Shown piece after piece: positions 1 through 7,171 of a stretch of DNA of 64,000 nucleotides (positions within the stretch are counted from its first letter, which is position 1; each line of letters begins with the position of its first letter). Below the pieces are notes generated by a model. It had not been told where the DNA came from. It did no database searches and was given only the letters and a program-made list of their open reading frames with translations. The translations under genes and the position numbers were made by a program. Source of the DNA: Geothrix edaphica (lineage in GTDB: Bacteria > Acidobacteriota > Holophagae > Holophagales > Holophagaceae); the NCBI RefSeq assembly GCF_030268045.1, contig NZ_BSDC01000001.1, forward strand, positions 62,001-126,000, in the 5' to 3' direction.

Positions 1-65
1 CTTTTTGAGCGGAGATCCGTACGCGTCCACTCGTTCATCGTTCGATTGCCCCGGCAAATGATGTC

Positions 66-437
66 TCAGCTTCGATCCCGGCCCAGCCGCCTCACTTCGA
101 CCTTGGGTGACCCGAAGTTCAAGAGCAGGCAGGTCTGCAGCCCAGTCGCCGCGAGATAGTTCAACGCCTGGGCTACGTGGGCATCGCTCAAAGTCCGGCA
201 GGCTTTCAACTCCACGAGGATTCGGTCTTCCACAAGAAGATCGGCGATGAAATCCCCTACCAGGATCCCGTCGTACCAGACTTCAACGCTTTTTTGGGCC
301 TGCACCTTCAGGCCAGATTTCCGAAGTTCGTGGAGCAGAGCATTTTCATAGACCTTCTCCAGAAACCCCGGTCTGAGCGTATGTGCCACCTTGAAGGCGC
401 AACCGATGATTTGTTCAGAGATGGGGTCATCCAGCAT
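66..437 (-). CDS. GxxExxY family protein (PD-(D/E)XK-like fold)
   Basis: A 123-residue protein with the family-defining G24-F-L-E27-K-V-Y30 motif. The nuclease-like core signature follows: an aspartate in FIADLL (D66), then V-E76-L-K78. This is the usual size for the family (PF13366). Such proteins are widespread in environmental bacteria and have no proven role; a nuclease-like or nucleic-acid role is inferred from the fold only. It stands alone on the minus strand, and about 200 bp separate it from the next gene. Family assignment is firm, function is not. Confidence 0.85.
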   Translation of the reverse strand: MLDDPISEQIIGCAFKVAHTLRPGFLEKVYENALLHELRKSGLKVQAQKSVEVWYDGILVGDFIADLLVEDRILVELKACRTLSDAHVAQALNYLAATGLQTCLLLNFGSPKVEVRRLGRDRS

Positions 438-641
438 GGTGGGCTCCAGAATCCTGTCATCGGGTGAATGAAAGATTCATTTTGCCGGGGATGGGCGGGA
501 ATTGGCGGGGATGGAAGGGATGCGGCTGTGACAATTGGGGGGGAGCTGCACCTTTACCATGGCTGTTCCCGCACCTCACCCAGTGCTTCAAGGCCATCGA
601 GGTGAGATAAATTCAATTCGTGATGCGGTGGTACCGGAGGG
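438..641. other. intergenic stretch, nothing recognised
   Basis: This region lies between two divergent genes. I found no convincing RNA, repeat or clear promoter pair, only G-rich sequence with one short AT island near 605-615. It presumably holds both promoters. Confidence 0.4.
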
Positions 642-1205
642 ATGATGCGATTCAAGCAATGGATCTCAAGGGTTTTGAGTGGTGCGCAGGATGCCTCCAG
701 GCTCCTTCGCATTTCTGGTGCCTCTGCGGCGATTCTGCTCCTGGCCGGCTGCGATGCCATCAATCCCGCCCTGCAGTACCAGGAGGCGGCCCGCCAGCTG
801 CGCTTCTCGCTGGACCGTGTGGAACCCCAGCTGGAGTTGGCCTTCCCGCTGGAACAGTCGCGCCTGCGCCTGCGCCTGGATGTGGGCGTGGACAATCCCA
901 CGGACCAGCGCCTGCGCACCCGCCGCGTGCGCGGGGACCTGCGCCTGGCCGCGCAGGGCGGGGACCACCCCCTCGGAGCCATCGGCTTCCCGGAGGGCAT
1001 GGATCTGGCGCCGAGGGGCCGCAGCACCCTGCACACCGAAGTGGTGCTGAGCTACGCCGACCTGAAGAGCGCCTGGGGACCCCTCACCGCCGCCGCCTCC
1101 CGCCGCGAACCCGCCACCTGGAGTCTCAACGGCGAGGCCCGCTTCGAGGTCATGGGCATCGAGTTCGGCGTGCCCTTCCGCACCTCGAAGGCCTCCGGGC
1201 GATGA
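642..1205 (+). CDS. LEA14/WHy-like lipoprotein
   Basis: A 187-residue protein with a basic N-terminus, a hydrophobic segment and a lipobox L34-A-G-C37, so it is probably lipidated at Cys37. The body after residue 50 has the alternating beta pattern of LEA type 2/WHy domains, including the RLDVGVDNPTDQ stretch typical of LEA14 proteins. These domains are linked to desiccation or stress tolerance in plants and some bacteria; here only an envelope-anchored beta-sandwich is supported. The HAD gene starts 13 bp downstream, so the two may be cotranscribed. The long N-region before the lipobox (about 30 residues) leaves a shorter start possible. Confidence 0.7.
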   Translation: MMRFKQWISRVLSGAQDASRLLRISGASAAILLLAGCDAINPALQYQEAARQLRFSLDRVEPQLELAFPLEQSRLRLRLDVGVDNPTDQRLRTRRVRGDLRLAAQGGDHPLGAIGFPEGMDLAPRGRSTLHTEVVLSYADLKSAWGPLTAAASRREPATWSLNGEARFEVMGIEFGVPFRTSKASGR

Positions 1206-1218
1206 CCTTCGGGGCCGC

Positions 1219-1899
1219 ATGATCCGAGCAGTCGTCTTCGACCTCTGGAACACGCTGGTCTTCAGCCCGGCGGGCAGCCCGTTCCAGCGCCTGAAGGGCC
1301 TGCTGAAGCCGGAGCAGGAGCATCTGCACCCGGCCCTCATGCGGGATGGCATGATCCGCCCCTACGCGTCGGTGGAGGCCTTCCTGGAAGCCTGGCGGGA
1401 GCCTGCGGGACTCGATCCGGAGCAGCTGGAGGCCATGGCCCTGGCCTTCCGGGAGGCGGGCGAGCAGGCGGAGTGCTTTCCCGGCGCGCCGGAGACCGTG
1501 GCCGCCGTGCGCGACCTGGCGCGGGTGGCGCTGCTGTCCAACACCCAGAGCTTCGGCCTGGAGCTGCTGGACCGCCTGGGCATCTCCGAGCGCATCCGCC
1601 TGCAGCACCGCAGCGCCGATCTGGGCGCCCTCAAGCCCGAAGCCGCGGCCTACGAGGCCGTGCAGCGCCGGCTGGGCCTCTTCCCCGGCAACCTGGCCAT
1701 GGTGGGCGACAGCTGGACCGACGATGTGCTGGGCGCGCTCGCCGTGGGCTGGACCGCCATCTGGGTGAACCGCGATGCCAAGCCGAGACCCGACCACGAC
1801 CCGGACGCCCCCCTCTACGAGGTGCGAAGCCTGGACCGTGTCCCCGAGCTCATCGAGAACCTCCAGCTGGGGATGCGCTGTCCCACCTGCCTGGGGTGA
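1219..1899 (+). CDS. HAD-superfamily hydrolase
   Basis: A 226-residue Rossmannoid HAD protein. Motif I is VVFD8-L-W10-N-T-L, with the nucleophile Asp8. Motif II is LLSNTQS, followed by a motif III lysine in GALKPE and motif IV VGDSWTDDVLGA. The second aspartate of the usual DxD motif is replaced by tryptophan, a variant found in a subgroup of HAD proteins; it removes the normal acid/base residue, so substrate class and activity are uncertain. The cap looks small and helical (residues 16-85), as in phosphatases of the haloacid dehalogenase type. It converges on rng, with 3 bp between the stop codons. Confidence 0.85.
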   Translation: MIRAVVFDLWNTLVFSPAGSPFQRLKGLLKPEQEHLHPALMRDGMIRPYASVEAFLEAWREPAGLDPEQLEAMALAFREAGEQAECFPGAPETVAAVRDLARVALLSNTQSFGLELLDRLGISERIRLQHRSADLGALKPEAAAYEAVQRRLGLFPGNLAMVGDSWTDDVLGALAVGWTAIWVNRDAKPRPDHDPDAPLYEVRSLDRVPELIENLQLGMRCPTCLG

Positions 1900-1902
1900 A
1901 GC

Positions 1903-3429
1903 TCAGGCGGTGGCGCTGTTCTGGCCGGAGAGCTGCACATCCATCACCACGGCATGCCGCGGGGCATCCTGGCGCTCGATCCACTGGACGCGGGCGCCGA
2001 GGAGGCGGGCCAGCTGCATGAGGCCTTCCCGGGCTTCCTGGTGCAGGGCGCCGGACAGGTCGGGATGCAGGGTCAGGCGCACGTCGGCGCCGCTCAGCCG
2101 CTCGCCCTGGCGCACCAGCTCGCGGTAGGCCTTCAGCAGCGACGTCTCCGGGCTCGGGTGGCGGCCCGTGCCGTTGCAGGCGGGGCAGGGCTGGGTGAGC
2201 TGGCGTTCCAGCGAGGGGCCCGTGCGCTTGCGGGTGAGCTCCACCAGGCCGAACTCGGAGATGCCGCCGGCCCGGGCGTGGTTGCGGTCCCGCTTCAGCT
2301 CCTCCTGGAGCCGCGCCAGCACTTCGTCCCGGTGGGCCGAATCCACCATGTCGATGAAGTCGATGACCACGATGCCGCCCAGGTTGCGCAGGCGCAGCTG
2401 CCGCACGATCTCGGGGATGGCCTCCAGGTTGGTGAGGTAGACCGTCTCCTCCAGATCCTTCTTCCCCACGAACTTGCCGGTGTTCACGTCCACGCTGACC
2501 AGGGCTTCGGTCTGGTTCAGCACGATGGAGCCGCCGTGCTTGAGGAAGACCTTGGGCTGGCGCGCCGCCTCGATCTCCACCTCGATGCCGAAGGCCTCGA
2601 AGATGGGCAGGTCCGAGGTGAAGTGCTTCACCCGGTTGGCCCACTCGGGATGCAGCTTCTCCACGAAGGCCAGCACCTCCCGGTAGGCGTCGGGATCGTC
2701 CACCCAGAAGCTGGAGACCTCCTCGCGGAAGATGTCGCGCAGCACCTTCTGGAGCAGGCGCAGGTCGTGCCAGACCAGGCCCGGCGCGGGCACGGTCTCG
2801 GCCTTGGCCTGGATCTCCTGCCAGGCCTGGCGGAGGAAGGCCACGTCGCCCACCAGGTCCTCGTCCTTCTCGCCGATGGCGGCGGTGCGGACGATGAAGC
2901 CCTCGCCCGGCTGGGCATGGCTGCGGATGAGCTCGCGCAGGCGCTCGCGCTCCTCGGGATCGGTGATCTTGCGGGAGATGCCGATGTGGTCGATGCCCGG
3001 CATGAAGACCAGGAAACGGCCGGGGAAGCTCAGGTGGCGCGAGAGCCGCGGCCCCTTGGAGCCGATGGGGTCCTTCACCACCTGCACCAGGGTCTCCTCA
3101 CCCTCCTTGAGGGGGGGCAGGGGCGGCGGTGGGGGCGGCAGGTCCTCGGCGGCCTCCTCGCCCTCCTCTTCGGCGGACAGGTCGGTCCCCAGGCGCTGGG
3201 CCACGGGATCGTCCAGGTAGAGGAAGCCGTCCTTGGCGCCTCCGATGCCCACGAAGGCGCTCTGCATGCCGGGAAGCAGCTTGGCCACCCGGCCCTTGTA
3301 CACATCCCCCACCTGGCTCTTGTTCATCGTCCGCTCGAGGAACAGCTCGCAGAGCTGGCCGTTCTCAAGCAGGGCGATGCGCGTCTCCAGGGGGGTCGAA
3401 TTGACCACCAGGGACTTGCGGACTTCCAT
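1903..3429 (-). CDS. rng: ribonuclease G/E family endoribonuclease
   Basis: A 508-residue single-strand endoribonuclease of the RNase E/G family, acting in rRNA 5' maturation and mRNA turnover. The N-terminal S1 domain (GDVYKGRV...AFVGIG) is interrupted by an acidic and poly-proline insertion (about residues 85-112). The catalytic metal ligands lie in SVDVNTGKF and VIDFIDM, and a zinc-link CPACNGTGR follows. The length fits RNase G; there is no long degradosome-scaffold tail. The ATG is preceded by an AAGG box at good spacing. It is apparently monocistronic. Confidence 0.95.
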   Translation of the reverse strand: MEVRKSLVVNSTPLETRIALLENGQLCELFLERTMNKSQVGDVYKGRVAKLLPGMQSAFVGIGGAKDGFLYLDDPVAQRLGTDLSAEEEGEEAAEDLPPPPPPLPPLKEGEETLVQVVKDPIGSKGPRLSRHLSFPGRFLVFMPGIDHIGISRKITDPEERERLRELIRSHAQPGEGFIVRTAAIGEKDEDLVGDVAFLRQAWQEIQAKAETVPAPGLVWHDLRLLQKVLRDIFREEVSSFWVDDPDAYREVLAFVEKLHPEWANRVKHFTSDLPIFEAFGIEVEIEAARQPKVFLKHGGSIVLNQTEALVSVDVNTGKFVGKKDLEETVYLTNLEAIPEIVRQLRLRNLGGIVVIDFIDMVDSAHRDEVLARLQEELKRDRNHARAGGISEFGLVELTRKRTGPSLERQLTQPCPACNGTGRHPSPETSLLKAYRELVRQGERLSGADVRLTLHPDLSGALHQEAREGLMQLARLLGARVQWIERQDAPRHAVVMDVQLSGQNSATA

Positions 3430-3590
3430 GGAACCAACCTTTCAGAACTGTGCAGGGGAGCGCCGTGCCCCGACTGCGGGCCCCAGGGCCGTCCCAGGCC
3501 GAAGGGTAGGTCATTTCTACCATGACCCTAGGATGCCGCGCCAACGGTCGAAGGTTCCGCCATCGGCGAAATCGGTGGCGAAAAAGCGCT

Positions 3591-3989
3591 TCAGTCCGTG
3601 AACGCCGCCACGCAGAGGGGGGTCCGCTCCTGGCGCCGGCGCTCGGTGATGCGGTTGCGCTCGTCCACGAAGACCACCTTGGGGGCCACGGTCTCGGCCT
3701 CCTCGGCGGTCATCCAGCCGTAGGCGGCGATGATCACCAGGTCGCCCTTCTGGACCAGGTGGGCGGCGGCCCCATTGATGCCCACCTCGCCCGAGCCCGG
3801 AATCCCCGGGATCACATAGGTGGACAGGCGCGACCCGTTGGTCACGTCGTAGATGTCGATCTTCTCGTTCTCCATGAAGCCGGCGGCCTCGATGAGCAAC
3901 GGATCGAGCGTGATCGACCCCACGTAGTCCAGATCGGCCCTCGTCACGGTGGCGCGATGGATCTTACCGAGCAGGAAGTGGCGCAGCAT
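3591..3989 (-). CDS. panD: aspartate 1-decarboxylase (pyruvoyl)
   Basis: Makes beta-alanine from L-aspartate for pantothenate and CoA. The 132-residue proenzyme contains the self-cleavage site Y-V-G24-S25-I-T; Ser25 becomes the pyruvoyl group. I chose the internal ATG at 3989 because it has a GGAGG box 4 bp upstream and gives the normal N-terminus [16 protein letters not shown]; the longer frame adds 25 unlikely residues. It lies about 1.2 kb from panC and 2.1 kb from panB on the same strand, separated by two small secreted-protein genes, so pantothenate genes are clustered but not contiguous. Confidence 0.95.
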   Translation of the reverse strand: MLRHFLLGKIHRATVTRADLDYVGSITLDPLLIEAAGFMENEKIDIYDVTNGSRLSTYVIPGIPGSGEVGINGAAAHLVQKGDLVIIAAYGWMTAEEAETVAPKVVFVDERNRITERRRQERTPLCVAAFTD

Positions 3990-4092
3990 GCATCCTCCGG
4001 TCCAGGCTCCGTCGGGAGTCCCGGCCAACGCATAAGAATGGACCCAGGTGTACCCCGGGTCCATCCTCGATTTTCACCTAGTCAAATCACGG

Positions 4093-4617
4093 TCAGTTGA
4101 AGAGCACCACGTGGAGGTCCACGCCCAGCCGGGGCGGGGCCACCGGTGGCGGGGCCACGGGCAGCCGGAAGGCGCCCTCCAGGTCCAGGCGGGCCCGGGG
4201 GTCGCGGATCTGGCGCAGCACCCAGCGGCCATCGAGGAAGACATAGCAGCGGGAGGGATCGCCGGGCACCAGGGCCACGTAGCGGCGGGTGTCGCCCGGG
4301 CGCCAGTAGCCGTCCATCCAGGCCGGGGCCCGGTAGCGGCGGTGCCCGCGGTCGCCCTGGTCGTCATCATCGCGCTCGTAGCGGTGGCGCTCGTACTTGC
4401 GCGCCTCCTTGTCCCTCTCCTTCCAGTACTTGCGTTCGGCCTTGTCGCGTTCCTTCCAGTACTTCCGGTCATCCTTGCGGTCCTCGCGCCGGTCATCCCG
4501 GCGCTCCTCCCGCTCCCCGCCGCGACCGCGGCGTTCGTCGTCGGGGCGGGCGGTGGCGGGCAGGGCTGACAGGGCGAAGGCGGCCACGAGGCCGGCACTC
4601 AGCAAACGGCGGAACAT
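4093..4617 (-). CDS. secreted highly charged protein, paralogue of the next gene
   Basis: A 174-residue protein with a clear signal peptide (MFRRLLSAGLVAAFALSALPATA), then an Arg/Asp/Lys-rich region (residues 24-95) with a repeated KYWKERDK unit. A C-terminal domain follows that carries a 'Y.W..G' pattern and ends GVDLHVVLFN. The start at 4617 has GGAGG upstream. The C-terminus, down to its last ten residues, matches the neighbouring gene, so the two arose by duplication. The layout resembles RcnB-like periplasmic proteins but the resemblance is weak. Function unknown; location probably periplasmic. Confidence 0.75.
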   Translation of the reverse strand: MFRRLLSAGLVAAFALSALPATARPDDERRGRGGEREERRDDRREDRKDDRKYWKERDKAERKYWKERDKEARKYERHRYERDDDDQGDRGHRRYRAPAWMDGYWRPGDTRRYVALVPGDPSRCYVFLDGRWVLRQIRDPRARLDLEGAFRLPVAPPPVAPPRLGVDLHVVLFN

Positions 4618-4630
4618 GGAGCCTCCTTGT

Positions 4631-5011
4631 TCAGTTGAAGAGCACCACATGGAGGTCCACGCCGATCCGGGGCAGGGGCACCGGTGGCGGCACGGGGGCC
4701 AACCGCAGGGTGTCGCGGACCTCGGCCTGGAGGCCCACGTTGAACCCCTGGCGGAGCTCCCAGCGGCCGTCGATCAGGAAGTAGGCGCGGTCCGTGTGGC
4801 GGGGATCCACGGCGATGTAGGGATGCTCGGGGATCCGGGGGCCGAACTTCTTGGCCAGGCCCGGGGGCATGCCGCCCTTCTTGGCCAGGCCGGGGGGCAC
4901 CCCATCACCGCCACGGGCCTGCCCCGGCGGGCCCCCTTTGCCGTGCTTGTCATGGCCGCGGCCCTGGGGCATGGCGATCATGGCGGCGGAGAGCAGGATC
5001 GGGACGAGCAT
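4631..5011 (-). CDS. secreted Gly/Pro-rich protein, tandem paralogue
   Basis: A 126-residue protein. A short hydrophobic leader (MLVPILLSAAMIAMPQG) is followed by a low-complexity Gly/Lys region with two PPGLAKK repeats, then the same C-terminal module as the gene downstream, including the VxxDPRH...YFLIDGRWELRQ stretch and the ending GVDLHVVLFN. Start chosen at 5011, where GGGAGG sits upstream; the longer frame would begin in sequence without coding character. The two genes are 13 bp apart and probably cotranscribed. Exported protein of unknown role. Confidence 0.75.
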   Translation of the reverse strand: MLVPILLSAAMIAMPQGRGHDKHGKGGPPGQARGGDGVPPGLAKKGGMPPGLAKKFGPRIPEHPYIAVDPRHTDRAYFLIDGRWELRQGFNVGLQAEVRDTLRLAPVPPPVPLPRIGVDLHVVLFN

Positions 5012-5165
5012 GAAACCTCCCGGAATGGGCCCGCCGGGCCTTGCCTGGCGGGACCCGGCCATTCTAACCCCCGGCCCGGGCGGACGCCCCCAACCATCGG
5101 AGGAGGTACGGGTAGTCCAGAAGGTGGTGTTCCTTCTGGGGAGGCTGTTGCCGCTGTGAAACCTG

Positions 5166-6041
5166 CTAGGCGCTCTGGCCCGCCAGGCCGGGCGAGGGGG
5201 ACAGCAGCACGTTGTCGATGAGGCGGGTGCTGCCCACGTAGGCGGCCACGCACAGGACCGCCGAGCGGTCCACCGGGCCCTGGAGGGGCTCCAGGGTCTG
5301 GGCGTCCACCAGCTCCAGGTACTGGATGGAGTCCGCCCCCGTCATGAGCGTCCGCGCCAGCGCGACCAGCTTCACCGGCTCCAGTTCCCCCTCGTCGAAG
5401 GCCGCCTTCGCGGCCAGCAGGCCCTGGCTGAGGGTCAGGGCCCGCTGCCGGGCCTCCTCGTCCAGGTAGGTGTTGCGGCTGCTCAGGGCCAGGCCGTCCG
5501 CCTCCCGCACCGTGGGCACCACCACCACGTCCACGGGCAGGTTCAGGTCCCGGGCCATGCGGCGGATCACCGCAGTCTGCTGGAAGTCCTTCTGGCCGAA
5601 GAAGGCCAGGTCCGGCTGCACGATGTTGAAGAGCTTCGCCACCACCGTGGCCACCCCCCGGAAGTGGCCGGGCCGGTAGCGCCCGCAGAGCGTGTCGGCC
5701 AGGTGGCCGGGCTCCACGTGGGTCTGGAAGCCCGTGGGGTAGATCTCGGCGACCTCCGGAAGGAACAGCACCGTGGCGCCGGTCTCCAGGCAGAGGTTCT
5801 GGTCCCGCTCCAAGTCCCGGGGGTAGCTGGCCAGGTCCTCGCCGGGGCCGAACTGGTTCGGATTCACGAAGATGGATACCACCGTGGCGTCGCAGCGGGC
5901 GGCGCTCTGGCGGATGAGGGCCCCGTGGCCCTCGTGGAGGAACCCCATGGTGGGGACGAAGCCGATGCGCTTGCCCTCGTCCCGCAAGGGCCTCAGGAGA
6001 GAACGGAGATCAGCGATGGTGCGGACGACACGCATGGACAA
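5166..6041 (-). CDS. panC: pantoate--beta-alanine ligase
   Basis: ATP-dependent condensation of pantoate with beta-alanine, the last step of pantothenate synthesis. A 291-residue protein of normal length, with the nucleotidyltransferase HIGH-type motif in PTMGFLHEGH, NPxQF (FVNPNQFGPGEDL), the pantoate-binding FFGQKDFQQ region and the KMSKS-like LALSSRNTYL. A TTG at 6041 sits 8 bp after AAGGA; the in-frame ATG two codons later (6035) is the alternative. It follows panB with a 46-bp gap, so panB-panC form an operon. Confidence 0.95.
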   Translation of the reverse strand: MSMRVVRTIADLRSLLRPLRDEGKRIGFVPTMGFLHEGHGALIRQSAARCDATVVSIFVNPNQFGPGEDLASYPRDLERDQNLCLETGATVLFLPEVAEIYPTGFQTHVEPGHLADTLCGRYRPGHFRGVATVVAKLFNIVQPDLAFFGQKDFQQTAVIRRMARDLNLPVDVVVVPTVREADGLALSSRNTYLDEEARQRALTLSQGLLAAKAAFDEGELEPVKLVALARTLMTGADSIQYLELVDAQTLEPLQGPVDRSAVLCVAAYVGSTRLIDNVLLSPSPGLAGQSA

Positions 6042-6087
6042 AAACGGAATCCTTCAGAAAGCGCCTGTCAGTTTACCAAGGGCGCAA

Positions 6088-6951
6088 TCAGGGGTGCCAC
6101 TGGGTCAGAACCGGACGAACAGCTTCTGGAAGGGTATAGGATTCCCGGCCGTCGGGGAACCCTCCGGAGCGCACATCCTCGGCCCAGAGGGCCAAGGCGT
6201 CTCGCAGGTCTTGGAATCCTTCGGCATAACGCCGCACGAATTTCGGGGAAGAACCGGGCAGCAGGCCCAGCACGTCGTGGATGACCAGCACCTGGCCCGA
6301 GCACTGGGGGCCGGCCCCGATGCCGATGGTGGGGATCTCGACGGTTTCCGTCACCTTGGCCGCCAGGTCGGCGGGGATGCCCTCCAGCACCATGCTGAAG
6401 CAGCCCGCCTCCTGCAGCTTCTGGGCGTCCTCCAGCAGGCGCAGGGCGTCGCCCTTGTGCTTGCCCTGCACCTTGAAGCCGCCCATGGGGTTCACGCTCT
6501 GGGGGGTGAGGCCCAGGTGGCCCATGACGGGGATCTCGGCGTCGATGAGGGCATGGATCATGGGCAGGCGCTTGGCCCCGCCCTCGAGCTTCACAGCCTG
6601 GGCCCCGCGCTGGAGGAAGCCCCCGGCGTTCCGCAGGGTGTCCTCCACGCTCAGGTGGAAGCTCAGGTAGGGCATGTCCGCCACCAGCATGGCCGTGGGC
6701 TGGGTGCGGGCCACGGCCTCCAGGTGGTGGTTCATCATGGCCATGCTGACGGGCAGGGTGTTCTCGAAGCCCAGGCACACGTTCCCCACGCTGTCGCCCA
6801 CGAGGATGATGTCCACCCCGGCGGCGTCCGCGATGCGGGCCGTCACGGCGTCGTAGGCCGTGGTCATCACGAGCTTCCGTCCTGCGTGGTGCCAGGTGTG
6901 CAGCTGGGGAAGGGTGACGCGGGGGCGCGCGTCCGCAGGCAGGTGGCTCAT
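6088..6951 (-). CDS. panB: 3-methyl-2-oxobutanoate hydroxymethyltransferase
   Basis: Transfers a hydroxymethyl group from methylene-THF to alpha-ketoisovalerate to give ketopantoate, the first committed pantothenate step. A 287-residue TIM barrel with VTAYDAVTARIAD, the metal-binding LVGDSVGN, GGFKVQGK and the conserved IGIGAGPQCSGQVLV and HDVLGL. The start at 6951 is preceded by GGAGA; the upstream extension (to 7125) is not coding-like. Together with panC and panD this gives the ketopantoate and beta-alanine branches in one 3.4-kb region. Confidence 0.95.
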   Translation of the reverse strand: MSHLPADARPRVTLPQLHTWHHAGRKLVMTTAYDAVTARIADAAGVDIILVGDSVGNVCLGFENTLPVSMAMMNHHLEAVARTQPTAMLVADMPYLSFHLSVEDTLRNAGGFLQRGAQAVKLEGGAKRLPMIHALIDAEIPVMGHLGLTPQSVNPMGGFKVQGKHKGDALRLLEDAQKLQEAGCFSMVLEGIPADLAAKVTETVEIPTIGIGAGPQCSGQVLVIHDVLGLLPGSSPKFVRRYAEGFQDLRDALALWAEDVRSGGFPDGRESYTLPEAVRPVLTQWHP

Positions 6952-7101
6952 GGGGTCTCCGCTGGAAGGTCGAAGCCGTGGGCCTCTATGAAACCACCAA
7001 ATGGCGGAAGGAGGATGGACAGGATTAAAAACCTGATTAACAGGATTTAGACATAGATGGTTATATTCCAGAGAACATCTGCAGCCCTGATTCTGACTCT
7101 G
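6952..7101. other. panB upstream region with a small palindromic motif
   Basis: This 150-bp leader region is more AT-rich than its surroundings. At about 7014-7051 there is a CAGGATTAAAAACCTG / CCTGATTAACAGG arrangement with short inverted CCTG/CAGG arms, reminiscent of dispersed small repeats. It probably contains the panBC promoter; I could not assign -35/-10 boxes. Confidence 0.35.
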
Positions 7102-7142
7102 AAAAAAACCCTGATCCGGTGGCACTGAAATCAGGCGTTTTT
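7102..7142 (-). terminator. rho-independent terminator of the respiratory operon
   Basis: Read on the minus strand this gives CCTGAT (7135-7130), a spacer, ATCAGG (7114-7109) and then a run of seven T (7108-7102). The plus strand also ends in five T (7138-7142), so it could work both ways. It sits 30 bp beyond the stop of the last gene of the 17-kb operon. Confidence 0.75.
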
Positions 7143-7171
7143 GGAACTTTGTTGACCCTATTCCGGTTTTT

